Source of the DNA: Chromatiales bacterium
GTDB taxonomy: Bacteria > Pseudomonadota > Gammaproteobacteria > Chromatiales > Chromatiaceae
Reading direction: 5' to 3'
Length of the DNA: 33,100 nt
NCBI GenBank assembly: GCA_030145425.1
Contig: JAQYVO010000057.1
Span: 1 to 33,100 of the forward strand
In this document: positions 15,775 to 24,152 of the stretch, one piece after another
How positions within the stretch are numbered: the stretch's first letter is position 1
Layout of the letters: each line of letters starts with the position of its first letter
Notes under the pieces: model-generated
The model's input: only the letters and a program-made list of their open reading frames with translations
Database searches by the model: none
What the model was told of the DNA's origin: nothing
Translations under genes and position numbers: made by a program

Positions 15775-18207
15775 TTGAACATAAAAAATACCGCCGGTTT
15801 CATCGAAGATCTGCGCAGCTACATGCTTGAAAATCACAGCGATGCCCATCACGTGGTGCATAACCTGTTGTCTTTTGACAGAAGGTTCCTGCTTCACAGC
15901 GACCTGCGGGATAGCCTCAATCAACTTTGTGACGGCGAAAGAGGAGAAAATCTGCGGGATACGCCGCTGGCAAACGTGATGGAACTGACTCAGGAAGCGG
16001 CATTCGACGCCAACTGGGTTTACCTTGCGATTCGCAGGCGCATCGGCCGCTGGGCGTATCTGGCCATTCACCTGGATACCATGGATGTCCAGGAGGTCTC
16101 GGTGAGCGAATTCCTGCGCTTCAAGGAGCGGCTGGTCAATGGTGCCGGAGAGACCGATGTGTGGCAGTTGGAGGTGGACCTGAAACCCTTCTCCCGGGAG
16201 TTTCTCAAACCTCATGAAAGCCGTTCGATAGGTCAAGGCGTGGAGTTTCTCAACCGGCGCCTTTCGAGCCGGCTTTTCGAAGAGATCGGCAAGGGCGACA
16301 AGCGGATGCTGGAGTTTCTCGGGGTACACAGTTACCGCGGTCAGCAGCTGATGATTAATGACCGGATAGGCAGCGTGAAAATGCTGCGCCGCTCACTGCG
16401 CGGCGCGGTGAAGTATCTGTCGCAGAAGTCGGAGTCACGTCCCTGGGGAGAGGTGGCACACGAACTGAGCACGCTCGGTTTCGAACCGGGTTGGGGACGC
16501 GAGGTATCCCGGGTAATCGAAACCATGGAACTGCTGCTGGGAATTCTGGAGGCGCCGTCGCCGGATATGCTGGAGGCTTTCCTTGGACGCATCCCCATGA
16601 TTTTCTCTCTGGCGATCCTGTCGCCGCACGGCTGGTTTGGCCAGGCCAATGTTCTGGGCCGTCCGGATACAGGTGGTCAGGTTGTCTACATACTCGACCA
16701 GGTAAGAGCCCTGGAACAGGAGATGAAACAGCGGTTGTACCAACAGGGCCTGGAGATTGAGCCCCAGATCCTTGTTGTCACCCGCTTGATTCCGGAAGCG
16801 GAGGGAACCAGCTGCGACCAGCGTATTGAACCGATCGCCGGAACCAGCAGTGCGCGTATCCTTCGGGTTCCCTTTCGAGACGAATCGGGAGGAATCGTTC
16901 CTCACTGGATCTCGCGATTCGAACTCTGGCCATACCTGGAACGCTTCACCCTTGATGCGGAGCGTGAACTGCTGGCCGAGATCGACGGAAGGCCGGATCT
17001 GATCATAGGAAACTACTCCGACGGAAATCTGGTGGCTTCCCTGATGGCACATCACCTGGGGGTAACACAGTGCAACATTGCCCATGCCCTTGAGAAAACC
17101 AAGTATCTTTATTCCGATCTTTACTGGCAGGACAACGAGGAGCACTACCATTTTTCCTGTCAGTTCACGGCTGACCTGATCGCCATGAACAAGGCGGACT
17201 TCATCATTACCAGCACCTACCAGGAGATTGCCGGCACGGAAGAGACCATCGGTCAGTACGAGAGCCACAACGCTTTCACGATGCCCGGACTCTACCGGGT
17301 AACTCATGGCATCGATGTCTATGACCCGAAGTTCAACATCGTTTCGCCGGGGGCCGATCCGATGGTCTATTTTTCCGCCGATGAAGACGAGCGGCGGTTG
17401 AAGCATTTAGGCCCGGAAATCGAACAGCTGGTATTCGGAGACAATGCAGACGGTCTGAGTCGCGGTGTTTTATCTGAACCGGATAAGCCCCTGATCTTTA
17501 CGATGGCAAGGCTGGACCGGATCAAGAATATCATTGGTCTGGTCGAATGGTTTGGACGTAGCAAGGTGCTGCGGGAAAAGGCCAACCTGATTGTGGCTTC
17601 CGGGTATATCGATCCCGATCGCTCTGGCGATACCGAAGAGCGGGAACAGATCAAGCAGTTCCATAAACTCATGGATCGCTACAAACTCGATTCACAGGTT
17701 CGCTGGGTGGAGGGGCAGGTGGATCGTGAGAGAAACGGAGAGCTTTATCGTTTTATCGCCGATCACCGGGGGGTGTTCGTTCAACCCGCCCTGTTCGAGG
17801 CTTTCGGCCTGACCATCATTGAGGCCATGAGCACTGGGTTGCCTACGTTTGCGACCTGTTTCGGGGGGCCGCTGGAAATCGTCGAAGATGGCATCTCCGG
17901 ATTTCATATCGACCCCAACCACGGCGACGAGGCTGCGGAGAAGATCGCGGCGTTTTTCTCAGCCTGTGGGGATGATCCCGATTACTGGGACAGAATCTCC
18001 AAGGGTGCACTCAAACGCGTTGCCACCAGATACACCTGGAAGCGTTATGCGGAACGCCTCATGACGTTGTCCCGGGTTTACGGATTCTGGAGATATGTCA
18101 CCGACCTGGAGCGCACTGAGACACAGCGATATCTCGATATGTTTTATGCCCTGCAGTTTCGTCCCAGTGCCAATGCGATGGCGAAGAAAACGCCGCGAAG
18201 TTCTTAG
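15775..18207 (+). CDS. sucrose synthase
   Basis: This 810-residue protein matches the usual length (about 790-810) of bacterial and plant sucrose synthases. These reversibly convert sucrose and a nucleoside diphosphate to fructose and NDP-glucose. The N-terminal third is the SuSy-specific regulatory region. The GT-B catalytic region follows, with [20 protein letters not shown] near residue 290 and the retaining GT4 E-x7-E motif in [20 protein letters not shown] near 673. Other diagnostic blocks are [32 protein letters not shown] and [10 protein letters not shown]. The start is probably TTG 15775, with CGGAG 8 bases upstream; an earlier TTG at 15751 is possible and no ATG fits. No sucrose-phosphate synthase or phosphatase is adjacent, so whether the cell makes or degrades sucrose, or uses the enzyme for glycogen, cannot be decided here. 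Confidence 0.93.
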   Translation: MNIKNTAGFIEDLRSYMLENHSDAHHVVHNLLSFDRRFLLHSDLRDSLNQLCDGERGENLRDTPLANVMELTQEAAFDANWVYLAIRRRIGRWAYLAIHLDTMDVQEVSVSEFLRFKERLVNGAGETDVWQLEVDLKPFSREFLKPHESRSIGQGVEFLNRRLSSRLFEEIGKGDKRMLEFLGVHSYRGQQLMINDRIGSVKMLRRSLRGAVKYLSQKSESRPWGEVAHELSTLGFEPGWGREVSRVIETMELLLGILEAPSPDMLEAFLGRIPMIFSLAILSPHGWFGQANVLGRPDTGGQVVYILDQVRALEQEMKQRLYQQGLEIEPQILVVTRLIPEAEGTSCDQRIEPIAGTSSARILRVPFRDESGGIVPHWISRFELWPYLERFTLDAERELLAEIDGRPDLIIGNYSDGNLVASLMAHHLGVTQCNIAHALEKTKYLYSDLYWQDNEEHYHFSCQFTADLIAMNKADFIITSTYQEIAGTEETIGQYESHNAFTMPGLYRVTHGIDVYDPKFNIVSPGADPMVYFSADEDERRLKHLGPEIEQLVFGDNADGLSRGVLSEPDKPLIFTMARLDRIKNIIGLVEWFGRSKVLREKANLIVASGYIDPDRSGDTEEREQIKQFHKLMDRYKLDSQVRWVEGQVDRERNGELYRFIADHRGVFVQPALFEAFGLTIIEAMSTGLPTFATCFGGPLEIVEDGISGFHIDPNHGDEAAEKIAAFFSACGDDPDYWDRISKGALKRVATRYTWKRYAERLMTLSRVYGFWRYVTDLERTETQRYLDMFYALQFRPSANAMAKKTPRSS

Positions 18208-18288
18208 TATCTCTCAATCCACGCCACATTGATTGGTGGCGGATAGTTGGTAGCCTGTGTCAAGGAACGAAACACGGGTTAAAGATCT

Positions 18289-18303
18289 CCCGCGTTTCGC
18301 GGG
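18289..18303. terminator. short hairpin between convergent genes, weak terminator
   Basis: CCCGCGTTTCGCGGG forms a 6-bp GC-rich stem with a TTT loop between the ends of the sucrose synthase and histidine kinase genes. It is 20 bases past the kinase stop on the minus strand, followed there by a weak GATCTTT; there is no good T-run on the plus strand. Confidence 0.4.
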
Positions 18304-18323
18304 CTCAACGCAGGCTATAGGTA

Positions 18324-19703
18324 TTATAAATCTCTGGGCAATGTAACGACTGCTTCAAGGCCGACGCTGGAACCGGGGCGCAACAAAACCTCACCGCCAT
18401 GGGCCCGGGCTATATTGCGGGCGATCCCCAGGCCAAGGCCGGTGCCGCCGGTCTCCCTGCTGCGGGATGCCTCCCTCCTGTAGAAGGGGCGGAACAGGCC
18501 TTCCAGTTCTTCATCGGGAACACCCGGTCCCTTGTCCGAGATAATGATCTGCATCTGTGACGGGGTATCCTGGATCCTGATGTGGGCTTCCTTCCCATAG
18601 CGCACGGCGTTTTCCAGCAGATTGCCGATACAGCGTTTCAGTGCCAGCGGTCGCCCCGTGAACGGGCTAAGATCAGCCGTTTCCATTGTGACATACCCAC
18701 CCAGTTCGCGCGTGTCATCCACCAGGGCCTCGAGCAGTGCCATGATGTCGATGGGAACCGGTTTCTCCCGGCTTTCGGTGCCGCGCATGAAGTCCAGTGT
18801 GGCACTGACCATCTGCTCCATTTCATTCAGATCACGGTTGAATGTCTCTTTAAGTTCCGGCTCAGCCAGCATTTCCGTGCGCAAACGCAGCCTGGTGATG
18901 GGTGTCTTCAGGTCATGGGAAATGGCTGCGAGAATTTGCCCCCGGTCCTCGATGTACCGGCGCAGGCGGCGCTGCATGGTGTTGAAGGCACGCGCGGCAC
19001 GGCTGACCTCGGACGGACCCGACTCTTCCAGCGGTGGACTCTGTATATCCCGCCCCAGACCATCGGCTGCCCGGGCAAGGACACCCAGGGGACGTGTCAC
19101 CAGTCGCACAGCCAGCAGGGACAGAATGATGATCGAAACCACCAGGATGCCCAGATAGCCCAGCATCCTGACAGGCCACGTCAGCATCCGGTCCGGAATC
19201 AGTCGCCGAAACCCTATCCAGTTCCCGTCCGAGAGCTTTACCTGGGCGTGGAACCCTGAAAGCTTGGGAGGTCCTCTTCGCCAGGGCATCATGGGGTGTC
19301 GGTGTTCGGGGCCGACCGGTCCCCGGAATTTCCCGTTGTTCGGCATGGGCACTACAGAAACCAGCATGTGTTCGTAACCGGGAAGATGTTGCCTGAGCAT
19401 TGCCTCCAGATGCGGTGCCGGTCTGGCATCTTTGCCGGGTGTTTCGGGCCGGTCACTGATTTCGACCCGAAAACCCGGTGATTCCAGGGCCTGGACAAGA
19501 TGCTTTCTGTCCACGCTGGATATTTTCTCAACCAGCCTTACCACGCCTGAAATGCGCTGGATCACGTTTAACCCCAAGCGCTGCTGCAGGATCCGGTCCC
19601 TGTCCCGCAGCAGCAGCAGCGAACCCAGGATCTGAGCCAGGATCAGGCCGACGATCAGAATCAGAACCAGGCGGCCGAACAGCGAGCGGGGCAGCAGTTT
19701 CAT
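18324..19703 (-). CDS. sensor histidine kinase (EnvZ/CpxA-like)
   Basis: This 459-residue membrane kinase has two transmembrane helices (about residues 11-32 and 182-200). They enclose a periplasmic sensor domain rich in Pro, His and Met (for example PEHRHPMMPWRRGPP). A HAMP domain follows (RLVTRPLGVLARAADGLGRD), then the HisKA phosphoacceptor box AAISHDLKTPITRLR with H263. The ATPase domain has N-box GNLLENAVRYG, G1 DKGPGVP, F-box FRPFYR and G2 GGTGLGLGIA. It overlaps the response regulator stop by 4 bases, so the two form one operon. The His/Met-rich periplasmic loop and the divergent Spy/CpxP-like gene suggest sensing of envelope stress or metal; this is inference. Confidence 0.93.
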   Translation of the reverse strand: MKLLPRSLFGRLVLILIVGLILAQILGSLLLLRDRDRILQQRLGLNVIQRISGVVRLVEKISSVDRKHLVQALESPGFRVEISDRPETPGKDARPAPHLEAMLRQHLPGYEHMLVSVVPMPNNGKFRGPVGPEHRHPMMPWRRGPPKLSGFHAQVKLSDGNWIGFRRLIPDRMLTWPVRMLGYLGILVVSIIILSLLAVRLVTRPLGVLARAADGLGRDIQSPPLEESGPSEVSRAARAFNTMQRRLRRYIEDRGQILAAISHDLKTPITRLRLRTEMLAEPELKETFNRDLNEMEQMVSATLDFMRGTESREKPVPIDIMALLEALVDDTRELGGYVTMETADLSPFTGRPLALKRCIGNLLENAVRYGKEAHIRIQDTPSQMQIIISDKGPGVPDEELEGLFRPFYRREASRSRETGGTGLGLGIARNIARAHGGEVLLRPGSSVGLEAVVTLPRDL

Positions 19704-20431
19704 CTGTTTTCTCTGCTCCGGGTAACCTTTGCCGACAATACGTAGCCTTCCCCCCGGACCGTCTTGATGATTTCCGGTGATCGGGGATCCTCTCTCAGAC
19801 GTTTGCGCAGGCGGCTGATGAGAACATCGATGCTGCGGTCGAAGGGGTCGGACTCCCGTCCCTGGGTGAGGTCCAGCAACTGGTCCCGGTTGAGCACGCG
19901 GTTGGCATGGGTCAACAGAACGTTTAACAGCCTGAATTCGGCGCCGCTCAAAGGGGCAACCACACCATCACGATGCATGAGGTGCCTGTTTACCGGATCC
20001 AGTGTCCAGTCTGCAAAACACAGCGGCCGGTGTTGAGACTCTTCGCGGGACCAGGGTAGTTCCGATGAGCGCCTGAGCACCACCTTGATCCGGGCCAGCA
20101 GTTCCCGCGGATTGAAGGGCTTGGGCAGATAATCGTCCGCTCCCATCTCGAGTCCCAGGATACGATCCATCTCGTCACCGCGTGCAGTCAGCATGATAAT
20201 GGGGATCCGGTATGCGGGTCGCAGATTTCGGCAAAGCTCCAGGCCGTCTTCACCGGGCAGCATCAGGTCGAGGACTATGAGGTCCACGTGTGTTGTTTCC
20301 AGCAGGCGCCACATGCCCCGGCCGTCACCCACAGCACTGGTCCGGTAGCCGTTGCGGCCGAGATACTCTTCCAGAAGTTCCCTGATACCAGGATCATCGT
20401 CAACCACCAGGATATGCTGCTGTCTGTCCAT
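19700..20431 (-). CDS. OmpR-family response regulator
   Basis: This 243-residue regulator has a receiver domain with the acidic pocket VVDDD, phosphoacceptor D55 in IVLDLMLPGEDGLELC and the conserved lysine in YLPKPFNPRELLARIK. Its wording is close to OmpR. The C-terminal winged-helix domain shows LSGAEFRLLNVLLTHANRVL, DRSIDVLISRLRKRL and IKTVRGEGYVL. ATG 20431 is chosen because longer starts would run into the palindrome at 20473-20522; ATG 20458 is an alternative adding nine residues. It is encoded upstream of its kinase with a 4-base overlap. The palindrome with CpxR-like half-sites just upstream is its most likely binding site. Confidence 0.93.
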   Translation of the reverse strand: MDRQQHILVVDDDPGIRELLEEYLGRNGYRTSAVGDGRGMWRLLETTHVDLIVLDLMLPGEDGLELCRNLRPAYRIPIIMLTARGDEMDRILGLEMGADDYLPKPFNPRELLARIKVVLRRSSELPWSREESQHRPLCFADWTLDPVNRHLMHRDGVVAPLSGAEFRLLNVLLTHANRVLNRDQLLDLTQGRESDPFDRSIDVLISRLRKRLREDPRSPEIIKTVRGEGYVLSAKVTRSRENR

Positions 20432-20472
20432 GGCAGCATTTATAACCCAAAAAGGCATCCTGCTGGGGGTAA

Positions 20473-20522
20473 TTTTGTAATCCAATGTAACAGTTGGTTG
20501 TCTGTTACATTGGATTACAAAA
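20473..20522. promoter_or_regulatory. 21-bp perfect inverted repeat, likely response-regulator operator
   Basis: Two perfectly complementary 21-base arms (20473-20493 and 20502-20522) flank an 8-base centre, TTGGTTGT. Each arm has two GTAA units in tandem with a 10-base period (GTAATCCAATGTAAC), the spacing of CpxR-type GTAAA-N5-GTAAA boxes and of OmpR-family sites in general. It lies between the divergent regulator gene and the Spy-like gene. Two more TTACA units follow at 20547 and 20561. Besides being DNA sites, the arms would form a strong hairpin in RNA. Confidence 0.65.
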
Positions 20523-20620
20523 AAGGCCCTGATGGACATCTCCCGATTACATTCCCATGGTTACATGTCTACACAGAAGGGCGGGTTGTCCTTTCAGTTA
20601 AGCAATCAAGGAGAAATCAG

Positions 20621-21115
20621 ATGAAACGTTCACAAAAAATTCTAGTCACCATTGGCGTGGTTGCCGGCCTCGGTGCGGCCGCCGTTGCTACGGTTTCCGC
20701 GCAAGGGGGGTGGGGCGGCTGTCGGGGATATGGCCAGCAGGCCGGGATGCAGGGTGAAAGGCCCATGATGGGACACCACAGGTACGGTATGGGGCAGGGC
20801 GGCATGCGCGGTGACAGGGGGCAGATGATGACCCAAAGAATGGAAATCCTGAAAACCAAGCTGCAGATCACCGAGGAGCAGGAACCGGCCTGGCAGGCAT
20901 TCAGTCAGACTGTTACCGAGAGGGTCGCCACCATGGCTGGCCGTTTCAAGCAGCGCGGTGCACAGGTGCCGGTGGCCGAGCGGGTGGAACGCATGCGTTC
21001 AGGTGCCCAGCGCATGACCGAGATGGCCGACGCCATCGAGAAGTTCTACGGGGTTCTCACCCCGGAGCAGCAAAACATTGCGGACCAGATGACGCCGATG
21101 GGCCGTCGTCTCTGA
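20621..21115 (+). CDS. Spy/CpxP-like periplasmic protein (LTXXQ family)
   Basis: This 164-residue protein starts at ATG 20621 with a good AAGGAGA ribosome site. A signal peptide (TIGVVAGLGAAAVATVSAQ) directs it to the periplasm. Residues about 29-70 are low-complexity and rich in Gly, Met, His and Arg (for example RPMMGHHRYGMGQGG). The helical remainder has two LTXXQ-like motifs, LQITEEQEPAWQAF and LTPEQQNIAD, as in Spy and CpxP, which are induced by envelope stress and act as chaperones or sensor modulators. It is divergent from the two-component operon, and the palindrome between them suggests direct control by that regulator. Metal binding by the Met/His region is a guess. Confidence 0.82.
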   Translation: MKRSQKILVTIGVVAGLGAAAVATVSAQGGWGGCRGYGQQAGMQGERPMMGHHRYGMGQGGMRGDRGQMMTQRMEILKTKLQITEEQEPAWQAFSQTVTERVATMAGRFKQRGAQVPVAERVERMRSGAQRMTEMADAIEKFYGVLTPEQQNIADQMTPMGRRL

Positions 21116-21134
21116 ACGTCGTCGATGTATCTGA

Positions 21135-21161
21135 GGATATGGCGGTGATACCGCCATATCC
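21135..21161 (+). terminator. hairpin terminator after the Spy-like gene
   Basis: A perfect 12-bp stem GGATATGGCGGT/ACCGCCATATCC with a 3-base loop begins 20 bases after the stop and is followed by TTAT. The T-run is short, but the stem is strong. The rest of 21116-21310 shows no other structure. Confidence 0.65.
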
Positions 21162-21310
21162 TTATCCGGAAGCCGTGCCGTCCGGCATCGCCAAATGGCC
21201 TTGAATTTCGACCAAGATGACCAGATCTAAGCGATATGCTTGTAACAATCTGAGTCGCCTGACCAAATGAAGCGGTTGGGCGCGCATAAATCTGGATTCG
21301 GACTATCGAT

Positions 21311-21781
21311 ATGAAACACCTAAGTCTTCTATTGCTGGGAATTTTGCTGACTGCCGGCGTGGCTGCTGAAGAGGTCGGCAGTGTCAGCACCAAGTTCAAG
21401 TGGTTCGGTCCCAACGACAAGGTTGTTATCGAAGTCTTTGAGGATCCGGAGGTGCCCGGTGTGGCCTGCTACCTGAGCCGCGCCAAGACGGGAGGAATGA
21501 GCGGTGCGGTGGGCATGGCCGAGGATACATCCGACGCCTCTATTGCATGCCGGCAAATAGGTCCCATTGTCGTTTCCGCTGCAATACGCAGTGGCGAGGA
21601 TCATGGGGAAGAGGTTTTCAAGAAGCGGACATCCCTGGTATTCAAAAGTATGCAGGTCGTGCGATTTTTTGATCGTAAGCGCAATGTGCTGATCTATCTG
21701 ACATTCAGCGACAGGGTGATCGAGGGTTCACCAAAAAACAGTATCTCCGTAGTACCCGTGCTCCCCTGGCCGGAAGGTTAA
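21311..21781 (+). CDS. creA: CreA family protein
   Basis: This 156-residue protein has a signal peptide ([20 protein letters not shown]) and a mature part that closely follows the CreA family: [56 protein letters not shown] and [17 protein letters not shown]. CreA is a periplasmic protein of unknown molecular function; in E. coli it lies next to creBCD, which are not present here. The two conserved cysteines (ACYLS and ACRQ) are kept. It stands alone between a terminator and a REP-like repeat cluster. Confidence 0.9.
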   Translation: MKHLSLLLLGILLTAGVAAEEVGSVSTKFKWFGPNDKVVIEVFEDPEVPGVACYLSRAKTGGMSGAVGMAEDTSDASIACRQIGPIVVSAAIRSGEDHGEEVFKKRTSLVFKSMQVVRFFDRKRNVLIYLTFSDRVIEGSPKNSISVVPVLPWPEG

Positions 21782-21809
21782 TGAACCTCTGATCAAGTGG
21801 GTGGATTGA

Positions 21810-22008
21810 TGTAGGGCCGAATTCATTCGGCCAACAGCCATCATTCCCATTGGAGACAAGGAGGTCACCACGTCCTGCGATGCATTACGCGGGAGGGGTT
21901 GTTTGGCTGGGTTGTGATGCCTGACCATCTACATTGGTCGAATGAATTCTACCCTACATCCCTCTTCGTCGAATGAGCTCGACCCTACATGCCTAATTCG
22001 ACCCTACG
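21810..22008. repeat. cluster of REP-like palindromic repeats
   Basis: The gene-free region 21782-22098 holds four copies or fragments of the element also found at 5747-5823. Copy A at 21810-21836 is TGTAGG + GGCCGAATTCATTCGGCC-type and identical to copy 2 there. Copy B at 21934-21958 is inverted with GGTCGAATGAATTCTACC. Copy C at 21968-21989 has GTCGAATGAGCTCGACC. Copy D, a fragment, is at 21995-22008 (AATTCGACCCTACG). B, C and D are in the same orientation and opposite to A. The 95 bases between A and B show no coding potential. This looks like a REP/BIME array between two same-strand genes. Confidence 0.78.
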
Positions 22009-22098
22009 GTTCTGTATCCATGTGGTTGTCTGCGCAGGCTACATGTTCTAGAGGTCCTGGTATGATTGGATGCCTGATCATTGCAAGGATTCCCGAAC

Positions 22099-22719
22099 AT
22101 GAAAACGCTCCTGGAGTTTTTGAAGAGTACGGCGGTCGGCGGTTTCTTTATCCTGTTTCCCCTGCTGCTGCTGGTTCTGCTCATGGAGGAGGCGCTGCAG
22201 GGCGTGGTGGGCCTGGCCGGGCCCATTTCCAGCCTGTTTCCAGAGGAGACCTTTGCACAGGACGAACCGGTGGTCGTGGCGGTTATTCTCATATTGCTCG
22301 TATCTTTCCTGTTGGGTTTGATTACACGACTGGGCTTCGCGAAAAAGGCCGGCAACTGGCTGGAAGATCTCACCATAGGACGCCTGCCTTTCTACCAGGC
22401 GATTAAGAGCCTGACATCACGATTTGTAGCGATGGGGGAAAGCGGCCGATTCAAGCCGGCGTTGATTCTGGGCCCGGATGATCAACGCGAATTTGCCTAT
22501 CTCATGGAGGATCTCGGCAATGGCTTCGCGGTCGTGATGCTGCCCCGTGCCCCCACGCCAATGGCAGGCACCATCAGAATCGTACCTGTCGAGCGGGTTC
22601 AGGAGTTGAATGCCTCACTCGGCGAACTCACTACCGTCATCAGCCACTGGGGCGTGGGTGCCAAGGAGTTGATGGGCAAAACAACATTGACAGGGCCTGG
22701 TGCTTCTGAGCATCAATAG
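22099..22719 (+). CDS. DUF502 family membrane protein
   Basis: This 206-residue protein has two N-terminal membrane helices (VGGFFILFPLLLLVLLMEEA near residue 13-32 and VVVAVILILLVSFLLGLIT near 58-76). A soluble domain follows with the DUF502 blocks RLPFYQAIKSLTSRF, GFAVVMLPRAPTPMAGTIRIV and HWGVGAKELM. The family is found in many bacteria and plants (LIKE COV), but the bacterial function is unknown. The start at ATG 22099 has AAGGA 9 bases upstream; a TTG at 22081 is less likely. It is not tightly linked to any neighbour. Confidence 0.85.
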   Translation: MKTLLEFLKSTAVGGFFILFPLLLLVLLMEEALQGVVGLAGPISSLFPEETFAQDEPVVVAVILILLVSFLLGLITRLGFAKKAGNWLEDLTIGRLPFYQAIKSLTSRFVAMGESGRFKPALILGPDDQREFAYLMEDLGNGFAVVMLPRAPTPMAGTIRIVPVERVQELNASLGELTTVISHWGVGAKELMGKTTLTGPGASEHQ

Positions 22720-22830
22720 AATGACCGGAAGCTCCTTAACGTTAGGGTAATCAGCGTTGGTAGCTTGGCAAAACAACCCGCCAATGCGTTTAGCGCCGTT
22801 GGTGGAGCGTTTGGCCAGTGCTTTCCTCCC

Positions 22831-23439
22831 CTAATGATAGCGCCGCATTTGACCCACCAGAACACCCTGTATCCGTACCCGGTCAGGCGTATAGCGCATC
22901 GGTTTCATGCTGGCATTGGCCGGGTGGAGGATGACCGCGCCGCGCTTTTGCTCGATGCGCTTCAGGGTGGCATCGGAATCGTCCACCAGGGCTACGACGA
23001 TCTCACCATTGCGGGCGCTGTCACGCTGTTCGACCACAATCCGGTCACCATCCAGGATGCCATCGTCAATCATGGAGTCTCCCCGCACTTCCAATACATA
23101 ACAGGGCCGGCCGGTACGCAGAAACTCAGGTACCTGTACGGTCTCCTTTTGCTCGATGGCTTCGATGGGTTGGCCGGCCGCGATGAAACCCAGCAAAGGC
23201 AGTTGGTTCTCGTCATGCTCGGGAAGATCGGTAAGGCGAATACCCCGGCGCTGGTTGTTCATCGGCTCCACCAGTCCGGCATCGACCAGGGCCTGAATCT
23301 GCTTGTGCAGCGAGCCCTTGGAACTCAGCCCCAGCGCAGCGCATAACTCGTCGAACGTGGGAGGATGTGGAAGCTCCCGGGCATGGGTCTGGAGATACTC
23401 GTAGATCTCTTGCTGGCGGCGGGTCAATGGATAAGACAT
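22831..23439 (-). CDS. lexA: LexA repressor
   Basis: This 202-residue SOS repressor-protease has an N-terminal winged helix-turn-helix (LTRRQQEIYEYLQTHARELP, then LGLSSKGSLHKQIQALVDAG). The S24 self-cleavage domain follows, with cleavage site A88-G89 in FIAAGQP, nucleophile S122 in RGDSMIDDGI and general base K160 in ATLKRIE. Spacing is as in E. coli LexA. The recognition helix (SSKGSLHKQIQAL) differs clearly from the E. coli form (SPNAAEEHLKAL), so a different operator is likely. AGGAGA lies 7 bases before the ATG, and TATAAT is found at 23469-23474. Confidence 0.95.
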   Translation of the reverse strand: MSYPLTRRQQEIYEYLQTHARELPHPPTFDELCAALGLSSKGSLHKQIQALVDAGLVEPMNNQRRGIRLTDLPEHDENQLPLLGFIAAGQPIEAIEQKETVQVPEFLRTGRPCYVLEVRGDSMIDDGILDGDRIVVEQRDSARNGEIVVALVDDSDATLKRIEQKRGAVILHPANASMKPMRYTPDRVRIQGVLVGQMRRYH

Positions 23440-23452
23440 TCTTGATCTCCTG

Positions 23453-23474
23453 GTTCTGTACAGGTTCTATTATA
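23453..23474 (-). promoter_or_regulatory. lexA promoter region with palindromic candidate operator
   Basis: On the minus strand a perfect -10 TATAAT (23469-23474) precedes lexA, followed at once by GAACCTGTACAGAACC (23452-23467), whose core CTGTACAG is palindromic and flanked by GAACC repeats. Upstream, CTGTTCGTTCTACAG (23478-23492) is one base shorter than the E. coli CTG-N10-CAG spacing. LexA normally represses itself, so one of these is a plausible operator, but neither matches the canonical SOS box. Confidence 0.4.
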
Positions 23475-23577
23475 GACGCTGTAGAACGAACAGGGAACAG
23501 ATACTTTGTGGGCGGTTTATCCAAGCGCCATTTGCCGTAAGCGGCACTCGAAGCTCTGCCTGGAATCGCCTGAGTGG

Positions 23578-24003
23578 CTATCTCGTCAGCAGATTGGCGG
23601 GCTGCGGCCGGTAGAGGGTTTCCAACAGGAGGTTGGGACGCCGCCGGTCCTTGCGTCTTCTGTCAATGAAGGCCAGATTCTGACTCGATGTATATGAACG
23701 ACGGCTGTCCGTATCCGGAGTGCGCACACGGAACTTCCTGACATCCACCTTTTTCCCGTTGAGTTTGGAACGGTTTAACTGTTTCATCAGAGCTTTAGCG
23801 GTTTTGTCGTTGTCTATGAAGGCCAGTCCGTGATACTCAATGTGATTGCTGTCCAGGTCTTTGACCCTCAATACGTCGCATCTCTCTATCTTTCCTTTGT
23901 TGAATAGAGGCTTTCCCCACACATGCTGCAGGCCCTTCGATACGAAGTCGCACAGATTCTTGTGATTAACCGTTTCAGGAATATCCCGAATGAACAGGAT
24001 CAT
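23578..24003 (-). CDS. RNA-binding protein with RRM domain
   Basis: This 141-residue protein starts at ATG 24003 with AAGGAT upstream. The N-terminal ~90 residues form an RNA recognition motif: RNP2-like MILFIRDIPETV at the start, RNP1-like YHGLAFIDND near residue 57-66, and the closing LNGKKVDVRKFRVR. The C-terminal ~45 residues are basic and probably disordered (DRRRKDRRRPN), which would add nonspecific RNA affinity. Small RRM proteins in bacteria are often cold- or stress-linked, but the role here is unknown. It is divergent from cobU over 149 bases in which no riboswitch was seen. Confidence 0.8.
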   Translation of the reverse strand: MILFIRDIPETVNHKNLCDFVSKGLQHVWGKPLFNKGKIERCDVLRVKDLDSNHIEYHGLAFIDNDKTAKALMKQLNRSKLNGKKVDVRKFRVRTPDTDSRRSYTSSQNLAFIDRRRKDRRRPNLLLETLYRPQPANLLTR

Positions 24004-24152
24004 TTGAGTTATCCTTTGCCAATAGAGCAAATCTTTGTTATTTGTATTCCAGTCAACCCCGGCTTCCACCCAATGTCAATGGATTTTTCCCGCTTGATTA
24101 CCTTATCGTAGGACAGTTCGAAGATCCTGCCGGCAAAAACGCAGCATATATA

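Noticed and set aside
16435-17406. 323-codon minus-strand frame
   Set aside because: Antisense to the catalytic region of sucrose synthase; no family resemblance.
5747-22008. Composite transposon bounded by the repeats at both loci
   Set aside because: The genes between them are ordinary chromosomal genes, there is no transposase, and the repeats are multi-copy REP-like elements, not paired ends.
22765-23346. 193-codon plus-strand frame
   Set aside because: Antisense to lexA, with no motif.
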